Assembly: GCA_024278975.1 (NCBI GenBank)
Contig: JAJRSD010000025.1
Coordinates: 1-64,000, forward strand
DNA length: 64,000 nt
Direction of reading: 5' to 3'
From: Bacteroidota bacterium
GTDB taxonomy: Bacteria; Bacteroidota; Bacteroidia; Bacteroidales; Prolixibacteraceae
A program made the position numbers and the translations under genes. The notes under the pieces were generated by a model that was given only the letters and a program-made list of their open reading frames with translations, was not told the origin of the DNA and made no database searches. Each line of letters starts with the position of its first letter. Position 1 is the first letter of the stretch. Positions 54,642 through 64,000 of this stretch are shown piece after piece.

Positions 54642-57299
54642 TTAAAACCTAAAATTCACAAAGAAATTTAAAGTGAGATCTTGTGCTTTTACAAGGGTAG
54701 TTTCGTTAACCGGGTTGTTCTGAAAATCGAAATTGCGCACATAAATATCGAGATAGTTTTCGGTATTCAAAGCATTTAATATGGATACTCCGGGTTTAAT
54801 GTTTACATTTTTTATGTTGAAATTGTAATTCATCGAAAAATCTATTCTGAAATAGTCAGGCAATCTATTATAAATTCGTGTGGTGTTAAAATCATCATCT
54901 TTTTCGGAGAACTCAATATACGGATGTCCGGTGGTGTAAATTGTTAATGTCGAAAAATTCCATTTTTTATAGTTGTAAATATTAGTCCATTTAACCTCGT
55001 GAGTTTGGTCGTAAGTAGCCGGAGTATTTTCACCATTGTTTATTTCGGCAAAGCTTCTGGTAGCTTTACTTATTGAATATGCAAGCCAGCTTGTGAAATT
55101 TGTATTTTCATATTTTGCCATAAAATCAATTCCATACGCTTTTCCGTTTCCCGTGATAAACTGGCTCAGTATTGGTTTTTGCGGATTGCCGGGAGGTTCT
55201 CCAGGTTGATGTTCAGGATTCTGAATAAACAGATATTCCTGTAATCCGTCAACTGTTTTGTAATATGTTTCAACATCGAAAAACCAATTTTTTGTTTCGT
55301 AACTAACACCGCCAATAAAATGGTTCGACGAAACAACCGAGTGATTTTTGTTGTCGGCAAGTACCCAGAAATCACGATTGTAACCATAATTCTGTTCAGT
55401 AGCTGCTTTGTTTAAATACTGAAAATATTTTCCTGTTGCCATTTTAAAAATCACTCCATTTTCAATTTTGTAACTGGCAGATAATCTTGGTTCAAAATAT
55501 ATTTTTCCTGTTCCGTCGTAATAGTTCAATCTGAGTCCGGGTTTAACATTAAAATTACTTTTTAAACTTATTTTATCCTGAAAAAACAGAGAGTACAAAA
55601 AAGCCGAACTTTCTAAATTATTGTAAATCACATCTCTGGTGGCATCTTTGTAAAATGTAAACTGATTGTATTTTGCCGATATTCCAAATTCTAATTCATT
55701 CTTAGAATTGAGAAAATACCGGTTTTTAAAATCCACAAAGTAATCAGTGAGATTATTCTCTTCGTTTGTTATTCTATCATCTGCACCAGCTTGCAAACTA
55801 TTTGGCTGAAAATCTCCGGAAAATTTAGTGTTGTTATAATATTCGTTAAAATAGCCGGAATGCCCAACTTGCAAATTGGTGAAATATTTGATGCCTCGCT
55901 GCTTTTTCCACGACAGACCAAATCCATAATTACTCCATTTATTAATGTCTTCTGTATTAATTTTAAATTGGTTTTTTTCGAAAATACTCGAACTGTTTAA
56001 ATAATCTTTCGCACCGTATGAACTAAAAGAAATATTTTCTTTTTGATTGGGTGAGTATGTTAGTTTAAGGTTGAAATCACTAAAATAAAACTCAGGTTCT
56101 AGTACATTGTCTGCTCGCTTAAAGCGACGGGATTGACCAATTTTGTCAGCTAGTAATGCATCTGCCAACCACGTAGAATATATATCGGTGTACGCACGCC
56201 GTCCTGCTGCCACCAAAGTAAGTTTTTTCGAAATAGGAATTTCGGCGGTAATATTTGCACTCATCATATTTATACCTCCATAAACCTCTGTTTTATTCTG
56301 GTTGCCGGTTTTTCCGGTAATATCCACAATTCCAGAAACCCGCTCGCCATAGCGAGAATCGAAACCTCCACGATAAACCTGTATGTTTTTTATAACGTTG
56401 GGATTTAACGCCGAAAACACACCGAAAAAATGGTCAAGGTTATAAAGTGTAAACCCATCGAATAGTACCAGATTTTGGTCGGCAGAACCACCTCTGATAT
56501 TTAACTGCGACGAGTTTTCTATGGAACTAATTCCGGGTAGCAATTGCAACGCTCTAAAAACATCGGTTTCGCCATAATTTGGTAAATCAGAAAAACGAGA
56601 CGGATTAAATGTGAAGTGCCCGGCTTCGTTACTAATATCAATAATATCCAGCTTTTCACCTTTTATTTCTACCGTGTTTAAAGTTTCAGTTTTTTTTGTT
56701 AATCCCAATTCTAAAAAATGAATTTGGTTGCCGGTATTTATTATGGTGTCGAGCGTATAATATCCCAAATATTTTATTTGAAAAAACGAGGTGGCAGAAT
56801 CGGTGAGTTGGGTGCTAAAAGTTCCGTCAACAGTTGTGGAAAGAGAAATGTTTTTATCCCAGACAAATATCGTTGCGTATGGTAATCTTTCGCCTGTTTC
56901 GTTATCGAAAACTATTCCAGAAAATGTTACATTTCGTTTTGTTTCTGATATTGATTTGGGCTCTGTTTTATAAACCAGATATGTGTTGTGCTTAAACTCT
57001 ACCGAATATTTTGTCTCTTCCAAAATAGATTGGATTATCTCTTTGGCTGAGCCCGGTAAAATATTTTTAGTAATCGTAATATCCCCCAATTGCCCGGCAT
57101 CGAATGCAACTTTAACATCCATTTTACTTGCCACTTCAAGCAATGCTTGCGAAATGGGTGTGTCAGAAAATTTAAATTGAAAATCCTGGGAAAATACGGT
57201 AACCGGAAAATGAAATATAATTGCAAGCAGAAAATAAAGCAGATATACCTTATTCCTGTTTTTTGAAAATTCTGACTTGCTGGTTATTATCAACTTCAT
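54642..57299 (-). CDS. FecA-type TonB-dependent receptor with STN domain
   Basis: 885 residues. After a signal peptide (YLLYFLLAIIFHFPVTVFSQ) comes a secretin/TonB short N-terminal (STN) domain at about 40-110 (FKFSDTPISQALLEVASKMD, VEFKHNTYLVYKTE), a carboxypeptidase-regulatory-like domain (VFDNETGERLPYATIFVWDK), the plug (NIRGGSADQNLVLFDGFTLY) and a barrel ending NFFVNFRF. STN domains pass the ligand signal to a FecR-type anti-sigma factor, and that gene lies directly upstream with a 50-base overlap. So this is a signalling receptor that turns on its own sigma factor when it binds its ligand. The plug is close to that of the receptor at 51645. Confidence 0.9.
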   Translation of the reverse strand: MKLIITSKSEFSKNRNKVYLLYFLLAIIFHFPVTVFSQDFQFKFSDTPISQALLEVASKMDVKVAFDAGQLGDITITKNILPGSAKEIIQSILEETKYSVEFKHNTYLVYKTEPKSISETKRNVTFSGIVFDNETGERLPYATIFVWDKNISLSTTVDGTFSTQLTDSATSFFQIKYLGYYTLDTIINTGNQIHFLELGLTKKTETLNTVEIKGEKLDIIDISNEAGHFTFNPSRFSDLPNYGETDVFRALQLLPGISSIENSSQLNIRGGSADQNLVLFDGFTLYNLDHFFGVFSALNPNVIKNIQVYRGGFDSRYGERVSGIVDITGKTGNQNKTEVYGGINMMSANITAEIPISKKLTLVAAGRRAYTDIYSTWLADALLADKIGQSRRFKRADNVLEPEFYFSDFNLKLTYSPNQKENISFSSYGAKDYLNSSSIFEKNQFKINTEDINKWSNYGFGLSWKKQRGIKYFTNLQVGHSGYFNEYYNNTKFSGDFQPNSLQAGADDRITNEENNLTDYFVDFKNRYFLNSKNELEFGISAKYNQFTFYKDATRDVIYNNLESSAFLYSLFFQDKISLKSNFNVKPGLRLNYYDGTGKIYFEPRLSASYKIENGVIFKMATGKYFQYLNKAATEQNYGYNRDFWVLADNKNHSVVSSNHFIGGVSYETKNWFFDVETYYKTVDGLQEYLFIQNPEHQPGEPPGNPQKPILSQFITGNGKAYGIDFMAKYENTNFTSWLAYSISKATRSFAEINNGENTPATYDQTHEVKWTNIYNYKKWNFSTLTIYTTGHPYIEFSEKDDDFNTTRIYNRLPDYFRIDFSMNYNFNIKNVNIKPGVSILNALNTENYLDIYVRNFDFQNNPVNETTLVKAQDLTLNFFVNFRF

Positions 57300-58131
57300 A
57301 GTTCAATCCCATGGGAATGCAAACAATATCTAATGTTTCGCTTAATTTCTTGTTCGAAAAACTTACTGTTATTAAACGCTTTTCCAACTTTTCATATTCG
57401 ATAGAAACATTAAATTGCCTTTCGATTTCGGCAAAAATAGAAATAAGTGGTACATCTTCAAAATAGAAAACTCCCTGTTTCCACGAAGTTGTTTGTTCTA
57501 TGTTGTTTTTACTTGTTTTTATTAATCCATTTGGTGTTAATTGTGCAATATCGCCAGGCAATATAATTTGTTGTTCGTTGTTTGCTGTAACCCTTACTTT
57601 ACCCGATATGCAGCTTACCCAGAATGTATTGTTTCTTGAGAAAACATTTAGTTGAGTACCCAAAATTTCGACTTTCCCCAGTTTTGTTTTTATTATGAAT
57701 TCATCACCTTTTTTAACATTAAAATAGGCTTCGCCATTTAGTGTAAGTAACCGTTTTTTTGCAAAATGCCTACTGTTCCATATTATTTTAGAGTCTGCAT
57801 TTAAAGTTACCTCTGTTCCATCGGGAAGGGTAACTTTGGTCTGTTCAGCAAATTGTGTTTTTACTGTTTTGTTTGATAAATATGAATTGACTGAATAGAT
57901 TGATAAAAGAAGAATAACGACTGCCGCCGCTGCTTGTACAAATCTTTTTAACTTAAAAGTTTTGGTACGAGATGATTGCTCTATTTTATTCAATAACGAA
58001 TCTAAAACTTCATCCTCCGGCTTTCCGGCTGGAGGAATCAAATCACTTGCAAATCTCAAAATTTTCTCCTCCGAACTCATTTTTTTGAATTCGTTTGGAG
58101 TGATGTTGATATTTTTAGAATCGTCTTTCAT
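57250..58131 (-). CDS. FecR-family anti-sigma factor
   Basis: 293 residues from the ATG at 58131 (MKDDSKNINITPNEFKKMSS). A cytoplasmic N-terminus is followed by one membrane helix (VQAAAAVVILLLSIYSV near residue 85-100), the periplasmic FecR domain (VTLPDGTEVTLNADSKIIWN, GEAYFNVKKGDEFIIKTKLG, EILGTQLNVFS) and a C-terminal DUF4974 domain (YFEDVPLISIFAEIERQFNV). It holds the ECF sigma factor encoded upstream until the STN domain of the receptor downstream signals. The 3' end overlaps the receptor gene by 50 bases. Confidence 0.9.
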   Translation of the reverse strand: MKDDSKNINITPNEFKKMSSEEKILRFASDLIPPAGKPEDEVLDSLLNKIEQSSRTKTFKLKRFVQAAAAVVILLLSIYSVNSYLSNKTVKTQFAEQTKVTLPDGTEVTLNADSKIIWNSRHFAKKRLLTLNGEAYFNVKKGDEFIIKTKLGKVEILGTQLNVFSRNNTFWVSCISGKVRVTANNEQQIILPGDIAQLTPNGLIKTSKNNIEQTTSWKQGVFYFEDVPLISIFAEIERQFNVSIEYEKLEKRLITVSFSNKKLSETLDIVCIPMGLNYEVDNNQQVRIFKKQE

Positions 58132-58232
58132 TTTTGTTTTGCCAACTAAAGTTTTATTTAAGGTCATCTTAGCCTGTCAGAATATGGATTCAGCATCTCT
58201 GTTTCAACCATAAAATGTTTTTCTTCTTTTCT

Positions 58233-58297
58233 TATTACTTTTTACTCATTACTCTCATTACTCAATACTTTTTACTCATTACTCATATTTTATACTC
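58233..58297. repeat. Loose ACTCATT/ATTACTC repeats
   Basis: The heptamer ATTACTC and the octamer-like TTTTTACTC recur in this 65-base stretch, which includes the last codons of the ECF sigma gene. The perfect tandem version lies at 23041-23075. Confidence 0.6.
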
Positions 58298-58813
58298 AAT
58301 AGTTTTCTTCAATTCATCCAAAGCATTTTTCATCCGCTTTTCAATAGCCTTTTGGCTTAATCCTAAATTCTGAGCAATTTGTTTGTATGTTAATCCGTCA
58401 ATCCGGTTCATCATAAAAACCACTCTGTTTTTCTCCTTTAAATTACCGATAGCATTTTGCAGTTTATCATTAAACTCTTTAAGTTCCAATTCAAATTCGG
58501 GCGAAACAGAAGTCCTGTTTTGCTGATAATTTCTGGCAAATTCAAAAACTACCTGCTGATGTTCAAATCTATTCTTACATAAATTCCCGGCAATTGTGTA
58601 TAACAACGACTTTACCGTTTGTTGTTTAATCTCGTTTCTCTTTTCCCAAATTTTAATGAACGTATCTTGTGCAATATCTTCAGCCAAATTAATATCACCG
58701 GTTTTGTAATAAATAAAGTTTTTTATATGCGAGTATGATTGATTAAACAGATCAATATAATCGGCTCTTGAAAAACCGGATGCTAAATTTATTTTAAGAA
58801 AATCTTTTTTCAA
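58283..58813 (-). CDS. ECF-type RNA polymerase sigma factor
   Basis: 176 residues. Region 2 is seen in YKTGDINLAEDIAQDTFIKI followed by WEKRNEI, and region 4 in LKEKNRVVFMMNRIDGLTYK then QIAQNLGLSQKAIEKRMKNA. This is the FecI-like Bacteroidetes family. It directs transcription of its target receptor operon once released by the FecR protein encoded downstream. First gene of the sigma-FecR-receptor signalling unit; about 150 bases separate it from the anti-sigma gene. Confidence 0.92.
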   Translation of the reverse strand: MKKDFLKINLASGFSRADYIDLFNQSYSHIKNFIYYKTGDINLAEDIAQDTFIKIWEKRNEIKQQTVKSLLYTIAGNLCKNRFEHQQVVFEFARNYQQNRTSVSPEFELELKEFNDKLQNAIGNLKEKNRVVFMMNRIDGLTYKQIAQNLGLSQKAIEKRMKNALDELKKTIEYKI

Positions 58814-58968
58814 CTATTTCTTTCTGATGTTAATACAGGTCAAATATAAAAAACCCTACATTTTGCAAAGTTAGGGCAATTACATAAAATATATTGGGTG
58901 CTATAATTCTAATTATTATAAAAAAATGAATGTGCTCAGAAAAATAATAGTTTTAACGGGAATCTATA

Positions 58969-59487
58969 CTACGGTATAAGTACCGGTTTTAAATCGTGCA
59001 TTTTTGTGGCAAAAAATAAAGTTGTATATGGTGGAATACCATCTGTACCTTGACCGTAAGCAAATTCAGATGGAATTATCATATCAATCTCTGCGCCTTT
59101 ATTTAATAGAGCAATTCCATCTTCAAATCCCGGAATAAGTGGATTCTCTGGATCTCTGAACACAAATTCCCAAATTCCATCAGGAAAATGGTCGTGCGAC
59201 GTATCGAATACCGAACCATCTAAAAAGTAGCCAGTGTACTCCATATAACAGGTGTCGCCCTCAGCAGGAAACAAACCTTCGCCTTCTTTCTGGACTATAT
59301 AATAAATTCCAAGTTCGGTTGTGTCAACGTTATATCCCTCTTGTTCAAGTTTTAATAAAACCTGATTAATCTCAGATGCTTCCATTTCGGGAGTGCGCTC
59401 CGCAGGAGTCTCTCCCGAATCTAAACACGATGTAATAGTAAAAATAAATGCAAATAGAATTGCAACTGTTTTAATTGTTTTAAACAT
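58969..59487 (-). CDS. FKBP-type peptidyl-prolyl isomerase lipoprotein
   Basis: 172 residues from the ATG at 59487 (MFKTIKTVAILFAFIF), with lipobox FTITSC. The FKBP fold at residues 60-170 shows CYMEYTGYFLDGSVFDTS, FVFRDPENPLIPGFEDGIAL and IPSEFAYGQGTDGIPPYTTL. The start further upstream at 59583 would push the signal peptide inward and is rejected. It should catalyse proline isomerisation at the inner or outer membrane. Single gene, divergent from the barrel protein at 59653. Confidence 0.85.
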   Translation of the reverse strand: MFKTIKTVAILFAFIFTITSCLDSGETPAERTPEMEASEINQVLLKLEQEGYNVDTTELGIYYIVQKEGEGLFPAEGDTCYMEYTGYFLDGSVFDTSHDHFPDGIWEFVFRDPENPLIPGFEDGIALLNKGAEIDMIIPSEFAYGQGTDGIPPYTTLFFATKMHDLKPVLIP

Positions 59488-59652
59488 GGCTAAATATTTT
59501 AAAAATCGCTGCGAATATACAACTTTTGTATTAACCACAGTTGGTATGATAATTATTTTTAGTGATTGTCTGTTATCCGACATTTGTAAACCTCTTTTCA
59601 GTCTAATATTGCACTAAATATATTAATGCTGATAGATCTTCAAAAAAGTTAA

Positions 59653-60612
59653 ATGGTAATAAAATACAAATATTCAATTCTAATTGTGTTTTGGGTTTTA
59701 AGTTTGAAATCGGAGGCACAAACGTGCTGTTCCGGTGGCACTCCACTTACCGGGAATCTTGGAATTCAGGGAATTGAAGCTAAAAGCTTCTATTTTCAGT
59801 TGGGGTACGACAATAATTTTCTTAACAACTTGTACAGCGGCTCTCAAAAATTGGACGATAATTCGCGCGAGCGATTAACACAAACAATTTTGTTACAGGC
59901 GATATATTCCTTTTCAGAAAAAATTTCTATGAATGGTTTATTCTCTTATGTAAATCAAAAACGAACTGTTTTTTCGCAAATAGGTTTAACAAATATTACA
60001 CAAGCAAGCGGATTGGGCGATGTGGTTTTAATGTTGCAATATACACCGGTTTCAAACATGAAAAGAAGCCTGACAATTGCAGCAGGGCCGAAATTACCGG
60101 TTGGAAAATTTGATGCTGTTGACCCCGAATATGGTTTGGTACTTTCGCCAGATATGCAGCCCGGAAGTGGTTCGCTGGATGGAATTATAGGTATTGCACT
60201 TCAGGAATTTCATCTGTTTAATTCTCCGGGATTAGCTTTTAACAGTTCAGCAGGATATAGAATAACCACTTCTGCGCAACGTTTCGAGGGCGATTTCGAT
60301 TATCGTTTTGGCAACGAAACAATTCTTTCCATGGGTTTACAAAAAAACTTTTTGGTTAAAACTGTGGGATTAACACCATCGTTGTTTATTAATTTCAGAA
60401 ACAGACTTCAGGATAACATAGATGATTTACAGGTTGCCGGAACGGGAGGTAGCTGGGTGAATATCAGTCCGGGATTAAGTATTGAACCGAGTAATTACTG
60501 GGCAATTAATATAAGTGGCGAACTGCCGGTTTATCAGAATTTACAAGGTACACAACTAACAACAACCTACCGGATTAATGTTGGTATTACAATTAAACTT
60601 TTCAATAATTAA
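59653..60612 (+). CDS. Outer-membrane beta-barrel protein of unknown substrate
   Basis: 319 residues with a signal peptide (ILIVFWVLSLKSEA). CCSGGTPLTGNLGIQGIEAK follows. The rest has regular amphipathic strands (SFYFQLGYDNNFLNNLYSG, GDVVLMLQYTPV, SLTIAAGPKLPVG) ending YRINVGITIKLFNN. It resembles the transporter-like barrels of the phenol-degradation MetA type, but no function is known. It is 12 bases ahead of the scrambled DUF3179 gene, so both were probably transcribed together. Confidence 0.65.
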   Translation: MVIKYKYSILIVFWVLSLKSEAQTCCSGGTPLTGNLGIQGIEAKSFYFQLGYDNNFLNNLYSGSQKLDDNSRERLTQTILLQAIYSFSEKISMNGLFSYVNQKRTVFSQIGLTNITQASGLGDVVLMLQYTPVSNMKRSLTIAAGPKLPVGKFDAVDPEYGLVLSPDMQPGSGSLDGIIGIALQEFHLFNSPGLAFNSSAGYRITTSAQRFEGDFDYRFGNETILSMGLQKNFLVKTVGLTPSLFINFRNRLQDNIDDLQVAGTGGSWVNISPGLSIEPSNYWAINISGELPVYQNLQGTQLTTTYRINVGITIKLFNN

Positions 60613-60624
60613 AATTAAATAGTC

Positions 60625-61060
60625 ATGAAACGAGTAGTATTATTAGTATTTGCAGCAACTCTGTTGTTAAGCTGCAGCAAAGAGACCGGGGATGAAATTG
60701 TTGATGTTGAAGATTTATCGCCACCCAAAACAGATAAACCTTTAACTTCGGAAGTAGTTGTTTTTACAGATGTTTTTGAAGGGAAGAAGATTGTACTTGC
60801 CGGAAATGCAAAAGATCTGTTTATCGTCTCTTTCGAGCGTGAATTGGATACTATATCCCGGTTCTAAAGTTATGAATTATAACACCGGTTATAACCGTAA
60901 CTACGGTAATTATCCTTATGGAGATTATAAGGAAAATTCAGCTTTAATATTTCCTGTTAAATATTTAGATACCCGTTTACATGCTAAAGAGCGTGTGCAC
61001 GCAGTTATTATAAACGAAAATGCAAGAGTTTACAGGTTCGAACAATTTACCGGAAATTAA
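60625..61060 (+). pseudogene. Scrambled, frameshifted DUF3179 lipoprotein gene
   Basis: Frame one (60625-60867, 80 codons) starts with a lipoprotein signal (VLLVFAATLLLSC) and continues TDVFEGKKIVLAGNAKDLFI. Frame two then takes over near 60850: LYPGSKVMNYNTGYNRNYGN, YPYGDYKENSALIFPVKYLD and RLHAKERVHAVIINE, to a stop at 61058-61060. Both parts are unmistakable DUF3179 blocks. In the family as I know it, the N-T-G-Y-N-R and R-L-H-x-K-E-R-V blocks come before the F-x-G-x-x-x-V-x-G block, so the order here is reversed and large parts are missing. It is a rearranged remnant rather than a simple frameshift. A short lipoprotein could still be made. Confidence 0.6.
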
Positions 61061-61064
61061 AATA

Positions 61065-61469
61065 ATGGGTGTTAGTTTAATTAGGTGTTTAAAAGGTTGG
61101 GGAGCAGGAGTTTTTATATTGGGTTTTCCGGTTATATTTTTTAACGATGATTTTTATTGGGGGGATGAAATATGGAAAACATTCGTGTTTGTTTTTTTTG
61201 TTTTTTTTCCTGCTCTCCTTCTTTTTGAATTTGTATTTACACGGTTGCTATTGTTCTCAAAATTAAAACAATTTGTGGTGCTGGTATTTGTTTTAATAAT
61301 GTCAGAAATTGTTTTTTTTCGTTTACCATTGACTTTAACTCAGGTTAAATTTTCAGGCGATTTTATTTCATTCATGCCTCTGTTTTTATCAATAATAATT
61401 GCGGCAATTATTGTCTTGCAAATTTTATTTCCCAAAAAGAGTTTGATAATTGTACAGAGAGAAATTTAA
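61065..61469 (+). CDS. Small integral membrane protein, unknown
   Basis: 134 residues from the ATG at 61065 (MGVSLIRCLKGWGAGVFILG); the earlier ATG at 61020 lies within the DUF3179 remnant. Four hydrophobic helices are predicted by eye, near residues 14-28, 45-65, 72-92 and 105-122. No family is recognised. It is 4 bases after the remnant and could once have been part of the same operon as the barrel protein. Confidence 0.6.
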   Translation: MGVSLIRCLKGWGAGVFILGFPVIFFNDDFYWGDEIWKTFVFVFFVFFPALLLFEFVFTRLLLFSKLKQFVVLVFVLIMSEIVFFRLPLTLTQVKFSGDFISFMPLFLSIIIAAIIVLQILFPKKSLIIVQREI

Positions 61470-61588
61470 GAAAAACTTAGTAGTCTAAATTATTTGTGTC
61501 TGATTTCGGTGGTGCCTATGTTCTATACACCAAACCATTGAATTTATAACCTGCAACCAATTCTATTAACGTCTAATTCTTCATCAAA

Positions 61589-62266
61589 TCAAAGTCTGCT
61601 TTTAATCAAAATCCTTCTCCTGTCGTATTCAATTTTACCCTGTTTTACCAGTTTGTTTAAAATGGTAGTGGCTGTTTGTCGTGTGGTAGCAGCTAAACTT
61701 GCTATTTCCTGATGTTTTAATCTGAGTGAAATTTCAACTCCTGCCTCTATCTTTTTCCCGTGGTCTTCGGCCAATTCATTTAAAAGATATTTAATGCGCT
61801 CTTCGGCAGATTTAAACCACATTCTTTCCAGCCGCGTTCGTATCTTTTTTAACCGAAAACCAATTAGTTTTGTGATCTCCAAATTCAAAAGTGGGTTGCT
61901 TTTTAATATGCGTTCAAACTCCGTAACACTAACCTGACAAACAACTGAATCTTCTGTTACCATTGCAAAATTCTCGCGGTGGTTTTCGCCTGCCAACGCC
62001 AACTCCCCAAAAATTTCACCTGCCTTTAAAATTCCATGTATCAATTCTCTTCCTTCCTCAGAATAGGAAATAATCTTCACTTTTCCCTCTTTTAAAAAAT
62101 ATATTCTCGACGAAATATCGTGAGGCAGATAAACCGACTCATTACGCTTAATCTCTTTCATAACCGAACATTCACTAAGTTCTAACTTCTCAGCTTTTGT
62201 CATCGATTCCAGAAAATTAAAATTTTCAAAAAACCAAAGTTTCGATTTCCCATTTGTATTTTCCAT
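61589..62266 (-). CDS. Crp/Fnr-family regulator
   Basis: 225 residues. The cyclic-nucleotide-binding-like roll is at 25-130 (YLPHDISSRIYFLKEGKVKI, LKAGEIFGELALAGENHREN; the G-E-x-x-L-A step is clear). A dimer helix follows, then a helix-turn-helix, LKHQEIASLAATTRQTATTI, whose recognition helix has the T-R-x-T pattern of the Crp family. There is no cysteine cluster for an iron-sulfur centre, so it is not Fnr-like in sensing. It is divergent from the DUF255 gene at 62380, which it may control. Confidence 0.85.
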   Translation of the reverse strand: MENTNGKSKLWFFENFNFLESMTKAEKLELSECSVMKEIKRNESVYLPHDISSRIYFLKEGKVKIISYSEEGRELIHGILKAGEIFGELALAGENHRENFAMVTEDSVVCQVSVTEFERILKSNPLLNLEITKLIGFRLKKIRTRLERMWFKSAEERIKYLLNELAEDHGKKIEAGVEISLRLKHQEIASLAATTRQTATTILNKLVKQGKIEYDRRRILIKSRL

Positions 62267-62379
62267 CTCTGTTAATTGTTTCTATAATATTGACGGAGTT
62301 TCAATTGAATCCTGACAAAAACAGAGAAGTGATATTTTGTATTTAAAACTTAAATTAAATTACGTTGTTCCTTTTATTA

Positions 62380-64000
62380 ATGAGAAAACAAATTTTTATA
62401 CTGCTACTATTTGCATCGACAAGTTGTAACAGTCAAAATTCAAAAAAAATGAAACACAATTATACAAATGATTTGATTAATTCTACCTCGCCATATTTGT
62501 TGCAACATGCACACAATCCGGTTAACTGGCAACCGTGGAGCGACGAAATAACTGAACGTGCAGAACGAGAAAACAAACTTATTTTGGTGAGTATTGGTTA
62601 CGCTGCCTGCCACTGGTGCCACGTAATGGAACACGAAAGTTTCGAAGATTTGGAAGTGGCGAATTTGATGAACGAGAATTTTATTTGTGTAAAAGTTGAC
62701 CGCGAGGAGCGACCTGATGTCGATCATTATTTTATGACTGCTGTGCAATTGATGCAGCAGCGCGGTGGCTGGCCGTTAAATGTAATTACATTACCCGATG
62801 GACGGCCAATTTGGGGCGGCACATATTTCCCGAAGGAGAGTTGGATGAAAAATATTTTGTCGGTTGCCAATTTTTATAAACAGAATAAAAACAAGGCGGA
62901 GCAGTACGCAACTGATTTACATAAAGGGATTCAACAGATTTCTCTAACGGCTGAAATCGACGAAGTTGTTCCTGCAAATTCAAAACTTTTAGAGCAGGGA
63001 GTCGAGAGGTGGAAAGGTAGATTTGATATGAAAGAAGGCGGTAATACTGGTGCGCCTAAATTCCCGATGCCGGTAAATTTGGAGTTTTTGCTCTATTATG
63101 GTTTTATGAAAAAAGATAATATATCGTTGGAGTATATAAAAACTACGTTGGAGAAAATGGCTCGTGGTGGAATTTACGACCAGATTGGCGGTGGTTTTGC
63201 CCGATATTCTGTCGATGGAAAATGGAAAGTCCCACACTTCGAGAAAATGCTTTACGACAACGGGCAGTTGTTAAGTATCTATTCCAAAGGATTTCAGCAG
63301 TATAAAAACGAAGAGTTTAAAACTGTAATTTACGAAACCGTAGATTTTATTGAACGCGAATTAATGGATAAATCGGGAGCTTTTTATTCGTCGCTCGATG
63401 CAGATAGCGAAGGCGAAGAAGGGAGATTTTATGTTTGGAATAAACCGGAATTAGAAGAGATTTTAAAGGATGATTTTGAACTGTTTTCAAAATATTACAA
63501 TATAAATAAGAAAGGTTTTTGGGAACATGGTAACTATATTTTACTGCGAGATGAGTCGGATAAAAAGTTCGCAAGGGAAAATAAATTAACTGCAGAACAA
63601 CTTCATAAAAATGTATTAAACTGGAAAAGTATTTTATTGAATGAGCGTTCAAAAAGAGTTCGCCCGGGATTAGACGATAAAACTCTGACTTCGTGGAATG
63701 CTTTGGTAATTCAAGGTTTAACAGATGCTTATAAAGCTTTTGGCGATAAACGGTTTCTCGATATGGCAAAAAAGAATGCAACTTTTCTAAAGGAAAATGT
63801 GATGCAACCGAACGGTAAACTTTTTCATAACTGGAAAAATAAAACAGCCTCGGTTGATGGATTTATGGAAGATTATTCGCTTTTAATTCAGGCAACTATT
63901 TCTCTGTTCGAAGTAACTGGTGATAAGGAGTGGCTCGATATTGCCAATAAACTTTGCGATTATACTTTTTCTCACTTTTACGATGAAAAAAGCGGACTGT
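62380..64000 (+). CDS. DUF255/YyaL-type thioredoxin-domain protein (3' end outside window)
   Basis: The frame opens at ATG 62380 and stays open to the window edge, giving about 540 of an expected 680-700 residues. A lipoprotein-like signal ([13 protein letters not shown]) comes first. The thioredoxin-like domain follows, with [19 protein letters not shown], then [18 protein letters not shown] (the C-x-x-C pair) and [40 protein letters not shown] and [20 protein letters not shown] begin the alpha/alpha toroid, and [20 protein letters not shown] is also typical. The family (human SPATA20, bacterial YyaL) has a proposed redox or glycan-binding role, not established. Confidence 0.88.
   Translation, partial: MRKQIFILLLFASTSCNSQNSKKMKHNYTNDLINSTSPYLLQHAHNPVNWQPWSDEITERAERENKLILVSIGYAACHWCHVMEHESFEDLEVANLMNENFICVKVDREERPDVDHYFMTAVQLMQQRGGWPLNVITLPDGRPIWGGTYFPKESWMKNILSVANFYKQNKNKAEQYATDLHKGIQQISLTAEIDEVVPANSKLLEQGVERWKGRFDMKEGGNTGAPKFPMPVNLEFLLYYGFMKKDNISLEYIKTTLEKMARGGIYDQIGGGFARYSVDGKWKVPHFEKMLYDNGQLLSIYSKGFQQYKNEEFKTVIYETVDFIERELMDKSGAFYSSLDADSEGEEGRFYVWNKPELEEILKDDFELFSKYYNINKKGFWEHGNYILLRDESDKKFARENKLTAEQLHKNVLNWKSILLNERSKRVRPGLDDKTLTSWNALVIQGLTDAYKAFGDKRFLDMAKKNATFLKENVMQPNGKLFHNWKNKTASVDGFMEDYSLLIQATISLFEVTGDKEWLDIANKLCDYTFSHFYDEKSGL

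Overview
The window reads as a chromosomal segment of a Bacteroidota member, most likely a marine or anaerobic Bacteroidales/Marinilabiliales-type organism. The grounds are AT-rich DNA, no Shine-Dalgarno pattern ahead of most genes, paired TonB-dependent receptors with a FecR/ECF-sigma unit, DUF4249 and FKBP lipoproteins, and a UpxY-type NusG remnant. No rRNA, tRNA or complete insertion sequence was seen. The lineage is an inference from gene content.

Layout. 1-2468: a decayed NusG-family gene, an XRE regulator with its terminator, and long AT-rich non-coding DNA. 2469-8471: a membrane metallophosphoesterase, a large HExxH/beta-propeller/outer-membrane protein whose signal peptide is split by a 10-A run, a small membrane protein and a membrane-bound LuxR-type regulator. 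8493-14185: a BamA/TamA-like and TamB pair (minus strand). 14245-15777: an OmpP1/FadL-like barrel. 15914-20596: a compact five-gene operon in which two tandem-SCP2-like proteins flank a class III aminotransferase and a split transketolase, a probable unrecognised pathway. 20697-22440: a Crp-family regulator and an M14 carboxypeptidase.

22557-42273: a type III-A CRISPR-Cas island. It holds relic repeats, two copies of an 81-bp palindrome-ended element, a 17-repeat array transcribed leftwards, and a minus-strand pair of cas2 plus a 5'-truncated primase-polymerase (no cas1 visible). The plus-strand effector operon runs cas6, cas10 (nonsense codon after codon 9), DUF1016 nuclease, csm2, csm3, csm4, csm5 (with an unusual C-terminal extension). 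After it come a remnant ORF, a second DUF1016 nuclease, a small Cys-rich protein, sbcD, sbcC, a Card1/Can2-type CARF nuclease and a small protein probably belonging to a type III accessory (possibly ring-nuclease) family. Cas10 keeps the GGDD cyclase motif, so cyclic oligoadenylate from Cas10 probably activates the CARF nuclease.

42335-64000: ordinary envelope and metabolic genes. These are an alpha/beta-hydrolase lipoprotein, a ThuA-domain protein, an MFS transporter, a class V PLP enzyme, htpG with a clear terminator, a TonB receptor/DUF4249/Gly-rich lipoprotein group, a second TonB receptor with FecR and ECF sigma factor, an FKBP lipoprotein, an outer-membrane barrel, a scrambled DUF3179 gene, a Crp/Fnr regulator, and the 5' part of a DUF255/thioredoxin-like gene that runs off the end.

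Several breaks lie in homopolymer runs (NusG remnant, signal peptide at 6488-6497). Read error must be excluded before these are treated as biology.
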